Assembly (NCBI RefSeq): GCF_014207445.1
Contig: NZ_JACHEM010000019.1
Location: 17,639 to 81,638, forward strand
Length of the DNA: 64,000 nucleotides
Source: Streptomyces candidus
GTDB lineage: Bacteria > Actinomycetota > Actinomycetes > Streptomycetales > Streptomycetaceae
Reading direction: 5' to 3'
Part shown: positions 1-8,072 of the stretch, in pieces
How the letters are laid out: the number at the start of each line of letters is the position of its first letter
Numbering within the stretch: the first letter of the stretch is position 1
The notes under the pieces: generated by a model
What the model was told of the DNA's origin: nothing
Database searches by the model: none
What the model saw: only the letters and a program-made list of their open reading frames with translations
Translations under genes and position numbers: made by a program

Positions 1-1254
1 GACCGCCGTGGCCCTGGCAACGGCGACCGGGCTGAGGAAGCGCAGCGGGCCGATGAGGCGGGCGGCGAAGAGGTGTACGTGCCGGGCGGCCGACGCGTCG
101 CGCGCCGCCGCCGAGAACATCAGCCGCTCGACAGGGTTGAACGGACGGGACTTGGCGTAGTCGGCGGCCAGGAACTGGTGCCCGCGCAGTCGGCGTCCGT
201 GCGTGCGCGCGTACGCCGCGAGCGACCTGTCCAGGTCGCCCCGCCCCGTCACTGCGGGCGCCACCGCTTTCGCCAGCCACTGGGCGGACTGAAGGGCCCA
301 TGCGCATCCCACTCCCCACAGCGGGTCGCAGGTCAGGGCGGCGTCGCCGACGAGAGCGAGGCCCGGGGCGGCCGGACTGCGGCTGTGCAGAGGGTAGTTG
401 ACGGTTCCGGTTATCTTCGTGATGCGTTCGGCGGCGTCGATGGGCGGCGCGTCGGGCAGGGCGCGGACCAGGGCGAGGAAGCTGCCCTCCAGGTCCGCGC
501 GGAAGTCCGGCAGCCGCTTCTTGTCCGGGAGCACCGCGAGGACCGTCACCCCGTCGTCGTTGGGGAACGCGTAGGCCATGTCCGGTTCGAGGAACCAGGC
601 GTGGCCGGTGCCGCCGGGCAGGGGGAGGTTACGGAAGTGCGCGAGGTAGCCGAAGCGGGTGTTCTCGTAACTCCGGGAGGGCACCTCGGCGAACGCCGCC
701 ACGGCGGAGTCCTTGCCGTCCGCGCCGACCACCAGGCGGGCGCGGATCTCGCGTTCGCCGTGCGGGGTGGCCGCGCGCACCCCGGTCGTGCGTCCGGCGT
801 CCCTGAGCAGGCCGGTCACCTGGTGGCCGAGCAGCAGATCGACGCCGGGGGTCTGTCCGGCGCGGGATCTGATCAGCGGGTCGAGGATGCTGCGCCGGAT
901 GTTGTACCCGTACGGCAGTGCCGGGCCCGCCGGGGCGGCCCGCGGCTCGATCCATCCCCAACGGGTGTGCCAGCGGGCGTGGTTGCGTACGGCGCCGGCC
1001 TCCTCCAAGGCGGTCACGAGGCCGAGTTCCTCCAGCACCGGGTAGGCGCTGGCCGTGAGGGAGTGGGTGCACAGCGTCTTGTACGCGTCGGGGTCTGAGC
1101 GGCGTTCCAGCAGGGCGACGCGGGCGCCGCTGCGGGCGAGCAGGATCGCCGCGGCGCTGCCGGCGAGGCTGGCTCCGGCGATGACGACGTCGTAGTCGAG
1201 GCCCGGGTCGGTGTCACGGTGGTCGACGCGTCCTGCGCGGTCGGGCTGTGTCAT
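1..1254 (-). CDS. FAD-dependent monooxygenase/oxidoreductase, 3' end outside window
   Basis: Reading the minus strand from the ATG at 1254 gives about 418 residues that run off the left edge without a stop, so the C-terminus is missing. A Rossmann FAD-binding start (DYDVVIAGASLAGSAAA, about residues 20-36) is followed by GADGKDS, the DG motif, and by GLALVGDAALTCDPLWGVGC, the GD motif that closes over FAD. This order is that of class A flavoprotein monooxygenases and related geranylgeranyl reductase or halogenase-like oxidoreductases, which use NAD(P)H and FAD to oxidise or reduce an organic substrate in the cytoplasm. The substrate cannot be told. No operon partner is visible inside the window; the next gene downstream lies outside it. 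The family call is firm, the exact reaction is open. Confidence 0.85.
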   Translation of the reverse strand, partial: MTQPDRAGRVDHRDTDPGLDYDVVIAGASLAGSAAAILLARSGARVALLERRSDPDAYKTLCTHSLTASAYPVLEELGLVTALEEAGAVRNHARWHTRWGWIEPRAAPAGPALPYGYNIRRSILDPLIRSRAGQTPGVDLLLGHQVTGLLRDAGRTTGVRAATPHGEREIRARLVVGADGKDSAVAAFAEVPSRSYENTRFGYLAHFRNLPLPGGTGHAWFLEPDMAYAFPNDDGVTVLAVLPDKKRLPDFRADLEGSFLALVRALPDAPPIDAAERITKITGTVNYPLHSRSPAAPGLALVGDAALTCDPLWGVGCAWALQSAQWLAKAVAPAVTGRGDLDRSLAAYARTHGRRLRGHQFLAADYAKSRPFNPVERLMFSAAARDASAARHVHLFAARLIGPLRFLSPVAVARATAV

Positions 1255-1431
1255 GCGCTGACTGCTCCCTCCGGGGAGTGGTGCCGTTCCTTGCAGTGAT
1301 GCCCTTCTTCGGGGCGGCGCAATGCCACGGCTGTCAGGAGCATGAAGAGTTGTCGGGATGCAGGCAGCGACCGGGCGGTCGCGATTCCGGCAGCGGGGGC
1401 CCGCCCCGGGGGGCCGGCCGGAGCAGCGGAA

Positions 1432-1466
1432 GGCCCCGCAAGGCGCCGTGGGTGCCTTGCGGGGCC
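1432..1466 (-). terminator. Strong hairpin after the serine protease gene
   Basis: Two perfect 13-base arms (1432-1444 GGCCCCGCAAGGC and 1454-1466) enclose a 9-base loop, about 50 bases past the protease stop codon. Very G+C-rich hairpins without a U tract are the usual form of intrinsic terminator in Streptomyces. It also separates the protease from the oxidoreductase gene that begins at 1254. Confidence 0.65.
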
Positions 1467-1518
1467 GGGGCCCGGGGAGCCCGGGAGGGAAAAGTCCCGG
1501 GGTGGGGGGCCGGGTCCG

Positions 1519-2244
1519 TCAGACGCCCGCGACGGAGCGGATCCAGGAGCGGTACGCGGTGACGTTCGTGTACGCGGTGGTGGTCTGGCGGTCGCTGGTG
1601 GAGGCGACGCCGACCTGCACCCCGTTCGCGTTCATCGGGCCGCCGGAGTCGCCGCCCGCGGTGATGCCGTTGCCGCGGCGCGCACAGATGGCGGAGCCGC
1701 CGTACGCGTCGCCGCAGCCGCCGGTCACGGTGACGTTGGCGACCTTGAGGTAGCGGGACTGGCAGGTCGCCTCGGAACCGCACTGCGAGGTGGCGCCCCA
1801 GCCGTAGACCTGCACGCTCTGGCCGACGCTCACCGAACCGGGCTGGCCCAGCCGGGAGTAGGTGCCCTGCACGGACCGGTCCAGGCGGACCAGCGCGAGG
1901 TCGGAGCTGTGGGTGTACGTCTGGACGCCGTTGGCGACCGTGCCGCCGCTGTGCTGGTCGAGGCTGCCGATGCGGAAGGAGAGCCCGCCGCCGCTGACGC
2001 AGTGTCTCGCGGTGAGGATCCAGGTCGGCGCGATGATCGTGGCCGAGCAGGTCTCCCGTCCGTTGGAGAAGAGGCGCGCGGCCCAGGGCGCGTTCTGCGC
2101 GTAACCGCCGCCGATGATCGGCTGGGTGACCGGGGCGGTGGTGGGGGGCGGGGTGGCGACGGAGGCCGTGGCCGTGGGGGCGAGGAGGGCGACGACGGAG
2201 GCAGCGGCGGCGAAGGCAGCGGGAACTAACCTGGCTATGCGCAT
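1519..2244 (-). CDS. Secreted trypsin-like serine protease (S1 family), TTA-containing
   Basis: A 241-residue chymotrypsin-fold peptidase. Residues 1-29 form a signal peptide (MRIARLVPAAFAAAASVV...), so it should be exported. IIGGGYA marks the mature N-terminus of trypsin-like enzymes, suggesting a short propeptide. The triad is visible: His in LTARHC, Asp in SSDLALVRL and Ser in GDSGGP; paired cysteines flank the active site. Codon 6 is TTA, the rare leucine codon read only by the bldA tRNA in Streptomyces, so translation is probably tied to development. The ATG at 2244 was chosen because the signal peptide starts there; longer versions add residues with no export signal. A strong hairpin follows the gene. 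Its substrates are unknown. Confidence 0.92.
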   Translation of the reverse strand: MRIARLVPAAFAAAASVVALLAPTATASVATPPPTTAPVTQPIIGGGYAQNAPWAARLFSNGRETCSATIIAPTWILTARHCVSGGGLSFRIGSLDQHSGGTVANGVQTYTHSSDLALVRLDRSVQGTYSRLGQPGSVSVGQSVQVYGWGATSQCGSEATCQSRYLKVANVTVTGGCGDAYGGSAICARRGNGITAGGDSGGPMNANGVQVGVASTSDRQTTTAYTNVTAYRSWIRSVAGV

Positions 2245-2475
2245 GGTTCCTCGTTTCGGGTGCACGCTGAGGTGCGTGTTGTGGGGGTCGACGGCCCCAG
2301 AGTGACGGGAAACAGAACGCCCGGGTACTAACGACTGGCCATAACTCGCGCTTGTGCCCCCGCTGTCGGGCACCCGCGTGCACTCCGCCGGGACAAGATG
2401 TCGGAAACGCTGCGGCGGTTCCGTCCCGGGCCGGGAGCAGGGCAGGCGCGGCCCCACCGAACGAAGGAGACCGGC

Positions 2476-2916
2476 ATGACGATCCAGCGGATGGACAACG
2501 TCCTCATCGTGGTCGAAGACCTTGACGCGGCCATCGCGTTCTTCGTCGAACTCGGCATGGAGCTGCGGGGCCGGGCCGAACTCGAGGACCGTGGGGCGGA
2601 GCGGGTCATCGGGATCGACGGCGTCCGGCAGGAGATCGCCATGCTGCGGACCCCGGACGGTCACGGCGGGGTGGAGCTGGCGATGTTCCACACCCCGCGG
2701 GCGGTCCGCGGCGAGCCCATGGACGCGCCGGCCAACACACTGGGCATCCGCCGCGTCATGTTCGCCGTCGACGACATCGACGAGGTGGTCGCCCGCGTGG
2801 GGGCGCACGGCGCGGAACTCGTCGGTGAGGTGGCGCAGGTCGGCGACAGCCACCGGCTCTGTTACCTCCGCGGCCCCGAGGGCATCCTCGTCGGGCTGGC
2901 CCAGCAGCTCGGCTGA
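2476..2916 (+). CDS. VOC-superfamily protein (glyoxalase/dioxygenase fold)
   Basis: A 146-residue protein with two beta-alpha-beta-beta-beta modules of the vicinal oxygen chelate fold. The first opens with MDNVLIVVEDLDAAIAFF and the second with IRRVMFAVDDIDEVVARVG. It ends in EGILVGLAQQLG, the usual strand carrying a metal-ligand Glu. Proteins of this size act as small dioxygenases, isomerases or antibiotic-binding proteins; the sequence does not say which. The ATG at 2476 follows a clear GAAGGAGA ribosome site at 2462. It stands alone, divergent from the protease gene. Confidence 0.85.
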   Translation: MTIQRMDNVLIVVEDLDAAIAFFVELGMELRGRAELEDRGAERVIGIDGVRQEIAMLRTPDGHGGVELAMFHTPRAVRGEPMDAPANTLGIRRVMFAVDDIDEVVARVGAHGAELVGEVAQVGDSHRLCYLRGPEGILVGLAQQLG

Positions 2917-3128
2917 CGCGGGCGCCCCCTGGGGCCGGGTCGTGGCGCTGCCGTGCACGGCGCTGCGGGCCGGAGCCGTGACGCAGGTCCCGCCGGCCGC
3001 GACCCGGAGCTGTGACGCAGGTCCCGTCGTTTCCGGGGGTGAATCCGGCAGCCGTGGGCAGGCACTGCAAGATCCACCGCATACGCATCCGGCCCCCACG
3101 GGCCGTCGGACCAGTCACGGAGCTCCGC

Positions 3129-3461
3129 ATGACCCACGACCAGGACCTGCTGCCCGCCCCCGCCGTCGCCGAGGCGCAGGGCGGGAGGCTGAACCGCGGG
3201 CAGATACCGACCGACGCCGTGCACGTCACGGTCAACGCCGTGCCGACCGCCGAGGCGGGCGACAAGGTGAACCTCTGGCTGACCGGCAGCGGCGAGGAGT
3301 ACGTGGACGGGCTCACCGTCGGCGACGGCGGCAGCGTCGTCTTCGCGGTGCCCGCCGACACGCTTCCCCCGGCCCCGGCCGAGCTCAACGTCTCGTACCA
3401 CCTGCACCGCAGCAGCGACCTGCTCGGGGTGTCCGAGGTCCTCCACCTCACCGTCGCCTGA
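3129..3461 (+). CDS. Hypothetical protein, small acidic beta-rich
   Basis: A 110-residue product not assigned to a named family. It has alternating short hydrophobic strands (DAVHVTVNAVPTAEAG, KVNLWLTGSGEEYVDG, GSVVFAVPADTLPPAPAEL, VSEVLHLTVA), which suggests a small all-beta fold. There is no signal peptide or membrane segment. The ATG at 3129 starts the part with Streptomyces-like codon bias; upstream in-frame sequence looks non-coding. The gene points toward the small minus-strand gene at 3602-3790. Whether it is a real gene rests on codon pattern and composition only. Confidence 0.6.
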   Translation: MTHDQDLLPAPAVAEAQGGRLNRGQIPTDAVHVTVNAVPTAEAGDKVNLWLTGSGEEYVDGLTVGDGGSVVFAVPADTLPPAPAELNVSYHLHRSSDLLGVSEVLHLTVA

Positions 3462-3601
3462 CGCGCCGCCGCGTACGCGCTTCGGAGCCACGGGGCCCGG
3501 TGGCCGGCCCGGCGCCGGCACGCGCTCCGCGGCCCCCGCCGGGGCGACGGGCGGTTCGGCAGGTCCGGCCCCGCAGCGCTCGTGTTCGCGGGGCCCGCCG
3601 C

Positions 3602-3790
3602 TCAGTCGAGGGTGCGCAGGACCAGCCTCACCACTCCGCCGACCGTCCGGCCGATCAGGGACAACAACCCTGTCTCCACCGCCAGTTCGGCAGCGTCGGC
3701 GGCGACGTCCGCCTTCTCCGACCTGGTCCGGCACGATGAACAGACACGGCGCCATCCGCGCGGACCACCACATTTCCTGCATGACCTCAT
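3602..3790 (-). CDS. Small zinc-ribbon-like hypothetical protein
   Basis: A 62-residue product beginning MRSCRKCGGPRGWRRVCSSC. The spacing C-x2-C-x10-C-x2-C resembles a small zinc ribbon. It is followed by a helical, increasingly hydrophobic C-terminus (TGLLSLIGRTVGGVVRLVL) that could sit on a membrane. No enzymatic function can be assigned. The ATG at 3790 is chosen because the cysteine motif starts there; an in-frame GTG six bases upstream is also possible and no strong ribosome site decides between them. Confidence 0.55.
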   Translation of the reverse strand: MRSCRKCGGPRGWRRVCSSCRTRSEKADVAADAAELAVETGLLSLIGRTVGGVVRLVLRTLD

Positions 3791-3973
3791 GGGCACACAC
3801 TGTAATGGCTGGGCCAACGCTCGGTCCCCGCTGCCGACAGGGCTCGGGCCGTGTGCGTTCACCGAGGAGTCACCCCGGCGTCATGATCCTGCCGTCCCGC
3901 GTTGCGCACGGCTGCGGATCATGAAACTCCGCCCCGGGATGTCGTCCACGGGCGACGTCACAGGGAGTTGACC

Positions 3974-5320
3974 ATGAATCCGCGCCTCCTGCGCCGCCCC
4001 GCCGCCGTGGTGCTGCCGCTGTCCACCGCGCTCGCGCTCACGGCCGTCGTGGGCACCGCCGACGCGACCCCGACGCGCCACCACCGGCCGGACGGCGGCG
4101 CCCGCGTCATCTCCACGTCGACGCTGCCGGACATCCCCCTGGCCACGTTCAGCAACCGACAGCTGCCCGGCACCGTCGGCGACGACCGCGGCGTGGACCT
4201 CGGCGGCATCGGCAGCGACCTCTACCCGGCCGAGCGGCACGGCGAGTACTGGACCGTCACCGACCGCGGCCCCAACGGCCGGATCACCGTCGGCCAGGAC
4301 AAGCGGCGCACGTTTCCCGTACCGGGCTTCAATCCTGCGATCGTCAAGATCCGCGCCGTCGGCGGCCGCCTCCAGGTGCTGCACTCCATCCCGCTGACCA
4401 CGTCCGAGGGCGCGCCCGTGACGGGGCTGCCGAACCAGCCGGGGCGCGACGAGGCCCCGTACGACCACAGCGCCGCCAAGCCCCTGCCGTACCACCCGAG
4501 CGGGCTCGACACCGAGGGCCTCGTCCGGGACCGGGACGGCAGCTTCTGGGTTGTCGACGAGTACGGGCCCTCGCTCGTGCACGTTTCGCCTCGCGGGCGG
4601 GTACTGGCCCGGCACGTGCCCGAAGGGCTGCGGCTGACCGGAGCCGGATACCCGGTGGTCGAGTCGCTGCCGTCGGTCCTGCTCAAGCGCAAGACCAACC
4701 GCGGCTTCGAGGGACTGGCACTGCTGCCGGGCGGCGGCCTTGTCCTCGGCCTGCAGAGCCCGCTGCTCAACCCGGGCAAAGAGGCCGGCGAGGAGTCGCG
4801 CACCACGCGGCTGCTGCGCTTCTCGCCCCGCGAGAACAGGGTCACCGCCGAGTACCCGTACCGTTTCGACCCGGTCGGCGTCGTCGAGCCCGGCCAGACC
4901 AGGACGTCCGAGCTGAAGCTCTCCGCTCTGGTCGCGCTCGGCGGGGACCGGCTGCTGGTGCAGGAACGCACCGACAAGTCCACCCGACTGCACGAGGTGC
5001 GGCTGCGCCCCGCCAACGACATCCTCAACTCCCCATGGCAGTTCGCCACTTCGCCCTCGCTGGAGCAGCCGGCCGACCCGGTGGCAGCCGGAGTGCCCGT
5101 CCTGCGCAAGCGGCTGGTGGTGGATCTGAACGAGGTGAAGGGCGTGCCCGGCAAGATCGAGGGCATCGCGGTCGAGGGCTCGTCGACGCTCGTCCTGCTC
5201 AACGACAACGACTTCGGGATGGCCGAAGGACCGGAGGCGTTCGACGCGCGGGGCCGCCTGGTCGACAGCGGCGTGGAGACCGCTCTCGTCCGCGTACGGC
5301 TGCCGCGACCGCTGCGCTGA
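3974..5320 (+). CDS. Secreted phytase-like esterase-family protein
   Basis: A 448-residue exported protein. Residues 1-31 are a signal peptide ending in TADA. The mature part is a beta-propeller-like domain of the 'esterase-like activity of phytase' family, recognised by YWTVTDRGPNGR near the N-terminus, PSGLDTEGLVRDRDGSFWVVDEYGPS in the middle and GFEGLALLPGGGLVLGLQSP after it. A repeat of the EGIAVEG signature near the C-terminus precedes LLNDNDFGM. Family members are extracellular and are thought to act on phosphate or phosphonate esters, but biochemical proof is thin. The ATG at 3974 has AGGGAG nine bases upstream. The gene ends six bases before the convergent glutaredoxin-like gene. Confidence 0.85.
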   Translation: MNPRLLRRPAAVVLPLSTALALTAVVGTADATPTRHHRPDGGARVISTSTLPDIPLATFSNRQLPGTVGDDRGVDLGGIGSDLYPAERHGEYWTVTDRGPNGRITVGQDKRRTFPVPGFNPAIVKIRAVGGRLQVLHSIPLTTSEGAPVTGLPNQPGRDEAPYDHSAAKPLPYHPSGLDTEGLVRDRDGSFWVVDEYGPSLVHVSPRGRVLARHVPEGLRLTGAGYPVVESLPSVLLKRKTNRGFEGLALLPGGGLVLGLQSPLLNPGKEAGEESRTTRLLRFSPRENRVTAEYPYRFDPVGVVEPGQTRTSELKLSALVALGGDRLLVQERTDKSTRLHEVRLRPANDILNSPWQFATSPSLEQPADPVAAGVPVLRKRLVVDLNEVKGVPGKIEGIAVEGSSTLVLLNDNDFGMAEGPEAFDARGRLVDSGVETALVRVRLPRPLR

Positions 5321-5326
5321 ACGCCG

Positions 5327-5764
5327 TCAGCGCTTGGCGGGCAGTTGTTCCCGTACCCATGCGGGAGTGGGATTGGTGTACGGCCGGCCCGCCACGAACA
5401 CCGTCGGCACGGTCTCGTTGCCGTCGTTCACCGCCCGTACCGCGGCTGCTCCCGCCGGGTCGCGCCAGATGTCGACCCAGTGCAACTGCCGGGCTTGGCT
5501 ACCGAGTTGGACGCGCATACGCTGGCAGTACGTGCAGCCGGGCCGCCAGTAGACGACCGGCCGGCCGTCGGCCTCGCTGCGGCGCCGCGCCTCCGCCGCA
5601 CTGAGCGACCTCGGGAAAATCAGCGGCGAGTTCACGACGGCGAACAGCATGAAGAACAGCAGGAGCGCCACACCGGCGACCGGGTTCCCCCTTGAGATGA
5701 GCCCGGCCGCCATCCCGGCACCGCCGAGCGCCAGCAGTACCGGCAGGGCCCACGTGCGTGTCAT
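5327..5764 (-). CDS. Membrane-anchored glutaredoxin-like protein
   Basis: A 145-residue protein with two N-terminal transmembrane helices (WALPVLLALGGAGMAAGLI and VAGVALLLFFMLFAVV) and a cytosolic or membrane-proximal glutaredoxin fold. The redox motif is C-T-Y-C in YWRPGCTYCQRMRVQLG, followed by the cis-proline segment ETVPTVFVAGRPYTNP. This resembles actinobacterial mycoredoxin-like and NrdH-like domains that reduce mixed disulfides with mycothiol. The ATG at 5764 begins the first membrane helix. It converges on the phytase-like gene. Fold confidence is high; the physiological partner is unknown. Confidence 0.85.
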   Translation of the reverse strand: MTRTWALPVLLALGGAGMAAGLISRGNPVAGVALLLFFMLFAVVNSPLIFPRSLSAAEARRRSEADGRPVVYWRPGCTYCQRMRVQLGSQARQLHWVDIWRDPAGAAAVRAVNDGNETVPTVFVAGRPYTNPTPAWVREQLPAKR

Positions 5765-5914
5765 GCGACCGCACGCTACGGGCCCCGGCACGATTCGGCC
5801 AGTTTCGCGCCGCCTCGCATCCCGCACTCCACTCCCCCGCATTGAGTACCCCACGCCTCCGGGCTGAGTACCTGAGCCGATGCCCCACCGGGCGACCGCT
5901 GCTGGACTACGGGT

Positions 5915-6298
5915 ATGACTCCCGCACCCGCTCCCGCCGCCGCTCCCGCCGCACCCGCCGCGAGCCGTCCGCGCCTGCGCCAGGTGACCGCCGCAGGCAC
6001 GGCACTGGCCGTGGTGCTGCTTCCGCTGGCTGCCGGGGTACTGGTCGCCAAGGGAATGGCCGCGGACCCGCACGCTCCCGTCAACGCCCTGATGACGAGC
6101 GGCGGTCCGCGCGCCACCCTTCCCCACGCCGAGTGGAAGCGCCGCGGCCACGCCACCGCCCGCAGGCTGCGCACGGTCCGCCACGGAGTGGTCCGGCTGC
6201 GCACGGTCCGCAGCGGCGTCGTCCGGTTGCGCACGGGCCCCCATGCCCTCCGGCTGCGCGCTCCGAGGGTCACCTCGACCGGCGGCGGGCCTGCTTGA
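5915..6298 (+). CDS. Hypothetical single-pass membrane protein with internal repeats
   Basis: A 127-residue open frame. An Ala/Pro-rich N-terminus precedes one membrane segment (GTALAVVLLPLAAGVLVA, residues about 28-45). After that come a basic, repetitive tail with three near copies of RLRTVRxGVV and a GGG-rich end. No family is recognised. The frame overlaps the 3' end of the ECF41 sigma gene by 29 bases in convergent orientation, and no clear ribosome site lies before the ATG at 5915. The membrane segment is the main argument that it is expressed; it may also be a chance G+C-rich frame. Confidence 0.4.
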   Translation: MTPAPAPAAAPAAPAASRPRLRQVTAAGTALAVVLLPLAAGVLVAKGMAADPHAPVNALMTSGGPRATLPHAEWKRRGHATARRLRTVRHGVVRLRTVRSGVVRLRTGPHALRLRAPRVTSTGGGPA

Positions 6299-7196
6299 CC
6301 TCGCGGTCGACCGCCCAGGCGTCGGCGACCGGTCCGAGGTGGCCGAGCTTGTCGGGGTTGATCACCCCCCGGACGGTCTGGACCCGGCCGCCGAGCACAT
6401 CGAGGACCATGACGTACAGGACCTTGCCGTCCCGGTCGCGGAAGACCGCCCCCGGCTGCCCGTTGAGGTCCTGTGTCTCGCAGGTCACGCCGACGCCGCG
6501 CAGCATCGGGAAGAACGCGCCGAGCAGCCGCGAGACGTTCTCCGCGCCCACGATCGTCCGGGCCAGCTGGGGGGCCTTGCCGCCGCCGTCCCCGACCAGC
6601 TGCACATCGGCGGCGAGCAGTCGCTGCAGCCCCGCCACGTCACCGCCGCGCAGCGCGTCGAAGAAGCGGGTCGCCAGTTCCCGCTGCTCCAGGCGGTCCG
6701 CCGCGTACCTCGGCCGCCCGGCCTCCATGTGCCGCCTGGCCCGTACGAGCAGCTGACGGCAGGCCGCCTCCGAGCGGCCCACCGCCTCGGCGACCTCGTC
6801 GAACCCGAAGCCGAACACCTCCCGCAGCAGGAAGACGGCCCGCTCCAGCGGACTGAGCCGCTCCAGCAGCAACAGGGCCGCCATGGACACCGAGTCGGCC
6901 AGCTCCGCCGACCTCGCCGGGTCCTGGTACGGGTCGTCGAGCAGCGGTTCGGGGAACCACGGGCCGACGTACTTCTCCCGCCGCACCCGCGCCGAACGCA
7001 GCACGTCGATGGAAATCCGGGTGACCGTCGTCGACAGGAAGGCCTTGGGCGACGTCGGGCGGGTCGCCGATCCGTCGTAGCGCAGCCACGTCTCCTGCAC
7101 CGCGTCCTCGGCCTCGCTCACGCTGCCCAGGATCCGGTAGGCGATCGAGAACAGCAGGGGGCGCAGTTCCTCGAACTCCCCGACCTTGCCCGTCAT
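6270..7196 (-). CDS. ECF41-family RNA polymerase sigma factor (SigJ-like)
   Basis: A 308-residue extracytoplasmic-function sigma factor. Region 2 (ELRPLLFSIAYRILGSVSEA, AEDAVQETWLR) lies at residues 8-40 and region 4 (LSPLERAVFLLREVFGFGFD ... GRSEAACRQLLVRARRHM) at about 112-160. A fused SnoaL-like domain follows and carries the NPDKL motif (VINPDKLGHLGPV), which is diagnostic for group ECF41. In that group the C-terminal domain regulates sigma activity in place of an anti-sigma factor. The gene lies 58 bases downstream of the carboxymuconolactone decarboxylase gene, the expected ECF41 partner, so the two are probably one autoregulated operon. The ATG at 7196 gives the usual N-terminus. Confidence 0.93.
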   Translation of the reverse strand: MTGKVGEFEELRPLLFSIAYRILGSVSEAEDAVQETWLRYDGSATRPTSPKAFLSTTVTRISIDVLRSARVRREKYVGPWFPEPLLDDPYQDPARSAELADSVSMAALLLLERLSPLERAVFLLREVFGFGFDEVAEAVGRSEAACRQLLVRARRHMEAGRPRYAADRLEQRELATRFFDALRGGDVAGLQRLLAADVQLVGDGGGKAPQLARTIVGAENVSRLLGAFFPMLRGVGVTCETQDLNGQPGAVFRDRDGKVLYVMVLDVLGGRVQTVRGVINPDKLGHLGPVADAWAVDREVKQARRRSR

Positions 7197-7254
7197 TCCG
7201 GCTCCCCGCTTCTCTGCTGGCAACTCGGCTTCTCCTTCGGGTGGTTGATTACCT

Positions 7255-7731
7255 TCAGTGGTGGGCCTGGCCTGCGACGTACGCCCCGGCGGGCTGCCGC
7301 GTGATGATGTTCAGCCGGTTCGCGGTGTTCATGAAGGAGATCAGGAGGACCAGGGCGGTGAGCTGCTCCTGGTCGTAGTGCTTGGCGGCGAGCTCCCACG
7401 CCCCGTCGTCGACTCCGCCGTGCGCGTCGGCGACCCGGGTGCCCTGCTCCGCCAGTTCCAGTGCGGCGCGCTCGGCCTCGGTGAAGACGGTGGCCTCGCG
7501 CCACGCCGCCACCAGGTTCAGCCGTACCGGGGTCTCGCCCGCGGCGGCGGCCTCCTTGGTGTGCATGTCGATGCACATGGCGCAGCCGTTGATCTGGCTC
7601 ACCCGCAGCGAGACCAGTTCCTGCGTGGTGGCCGGGAGCGCCGAGTGCCGGATCGCCTGGCCGGCCGCCATGAGGTGCTTGACGGCCTTTCCGGCGGTCG
7701 GGTCGGCGAGGAAGTTGAGTCGGGCTTCCAT
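7255..7731 (-). CDS. Carboxymuconolactone decarboxylase/AhpD-like protein, ECF41 partner
   Basis: A 158-residue AhpD-like protein. The redox-active motif C-A-M-C with its downstream His (NGCAMCIDMHTKEA) is that of alkylhydroperoxidase-type members, which use the vicinal cysteines to reduce peroxides. The C-terminal ISFMNTANRLNIITRQPAG helix is also typical. ECF41 sigma genes are usually found beside a carboxymuconolactone decarboxylase, oxidoreductase or epimerase gene (the COE set), and here the sigma gene follows 58 bases later. An AAAGGAG ribosome site precedes the ATG at 7731, and an ECF41-type promoter lies 45-71 bases upstream. Its natural substrate is unknown. Confidence 0.93.
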   Translation of the reverse strand: MEARLNFLADPTAGKAVKHLMAAGQAIRHSALPATTQELVSLRVSQINGCAMCIDMHTKEAAAAGETPVRLNLVAAWREATVFTEAERAALELAEQGTRVADAHGGVDDGAWELAAKHYDQEQLTALVLLISFMNTANRLNIITRQPAGAYVAGQAHH

Positions 7732-8072
7732 GGTGGGCTCCTTTTGTGGTGGTGAATCGGTTCCTCATCTCCTGGGACGAGGTGGGGCGGCTCCTTGTGA
7801 CACGGCCGGGGGTGGGGGCGAGACAGTGGCGGGGGCGGGGGTCGTAGCGGGGGTGCGGCGCGTACGCGGAGGGGCCGGGGCGTGGGGGCGGGACGCTCCG
7901 CGTGGGGGCCGCCCCCTTGCCCGCCCGTTCCGCCCCCCGGGGGCGGCCCCGCCGCCCAAGAGGTCTACGGGGTACTGCGGCCCCGCCGCCCAAGAGGCTT
8001 ACGGGTGGGGCGGGGGGCGACGCCCTACGGGCTGCCGGGGGAGGGGCGTGCGGCCCGGCCGCGGATGTGGGG
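7732..8072. other. Intergenic region with a direct repeat
   Basis: The left part holds the leader and promoter of the CMD-sigma operon. The remainder (about 7810-8072) is G-rich and has no convincing gene on either strand. A perfect 21-base direct repeat (7943-7963 and 7977-7997, period 34) lies in it. It ends at the stop codon of the next minus-strand gene, so it may include that gene's terminator, but no single strong hairpin stands out. Confidence 0.5.
7776..7802 (-). promoter_or_regulatory. ECF41-type promoter of the CMD-sigma operon
   Basis: On the minus strand TGTCACA (7796-7802) is followed after exactly 16 bases by CGTC (7776-7779). This is the -35/-10 pair described for ECF41 sigma factors. 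It lies 45 bases upstream of the first ATG of the operon, supporting autoregulation by the sigma factor it controls. Confidence 0.8.
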
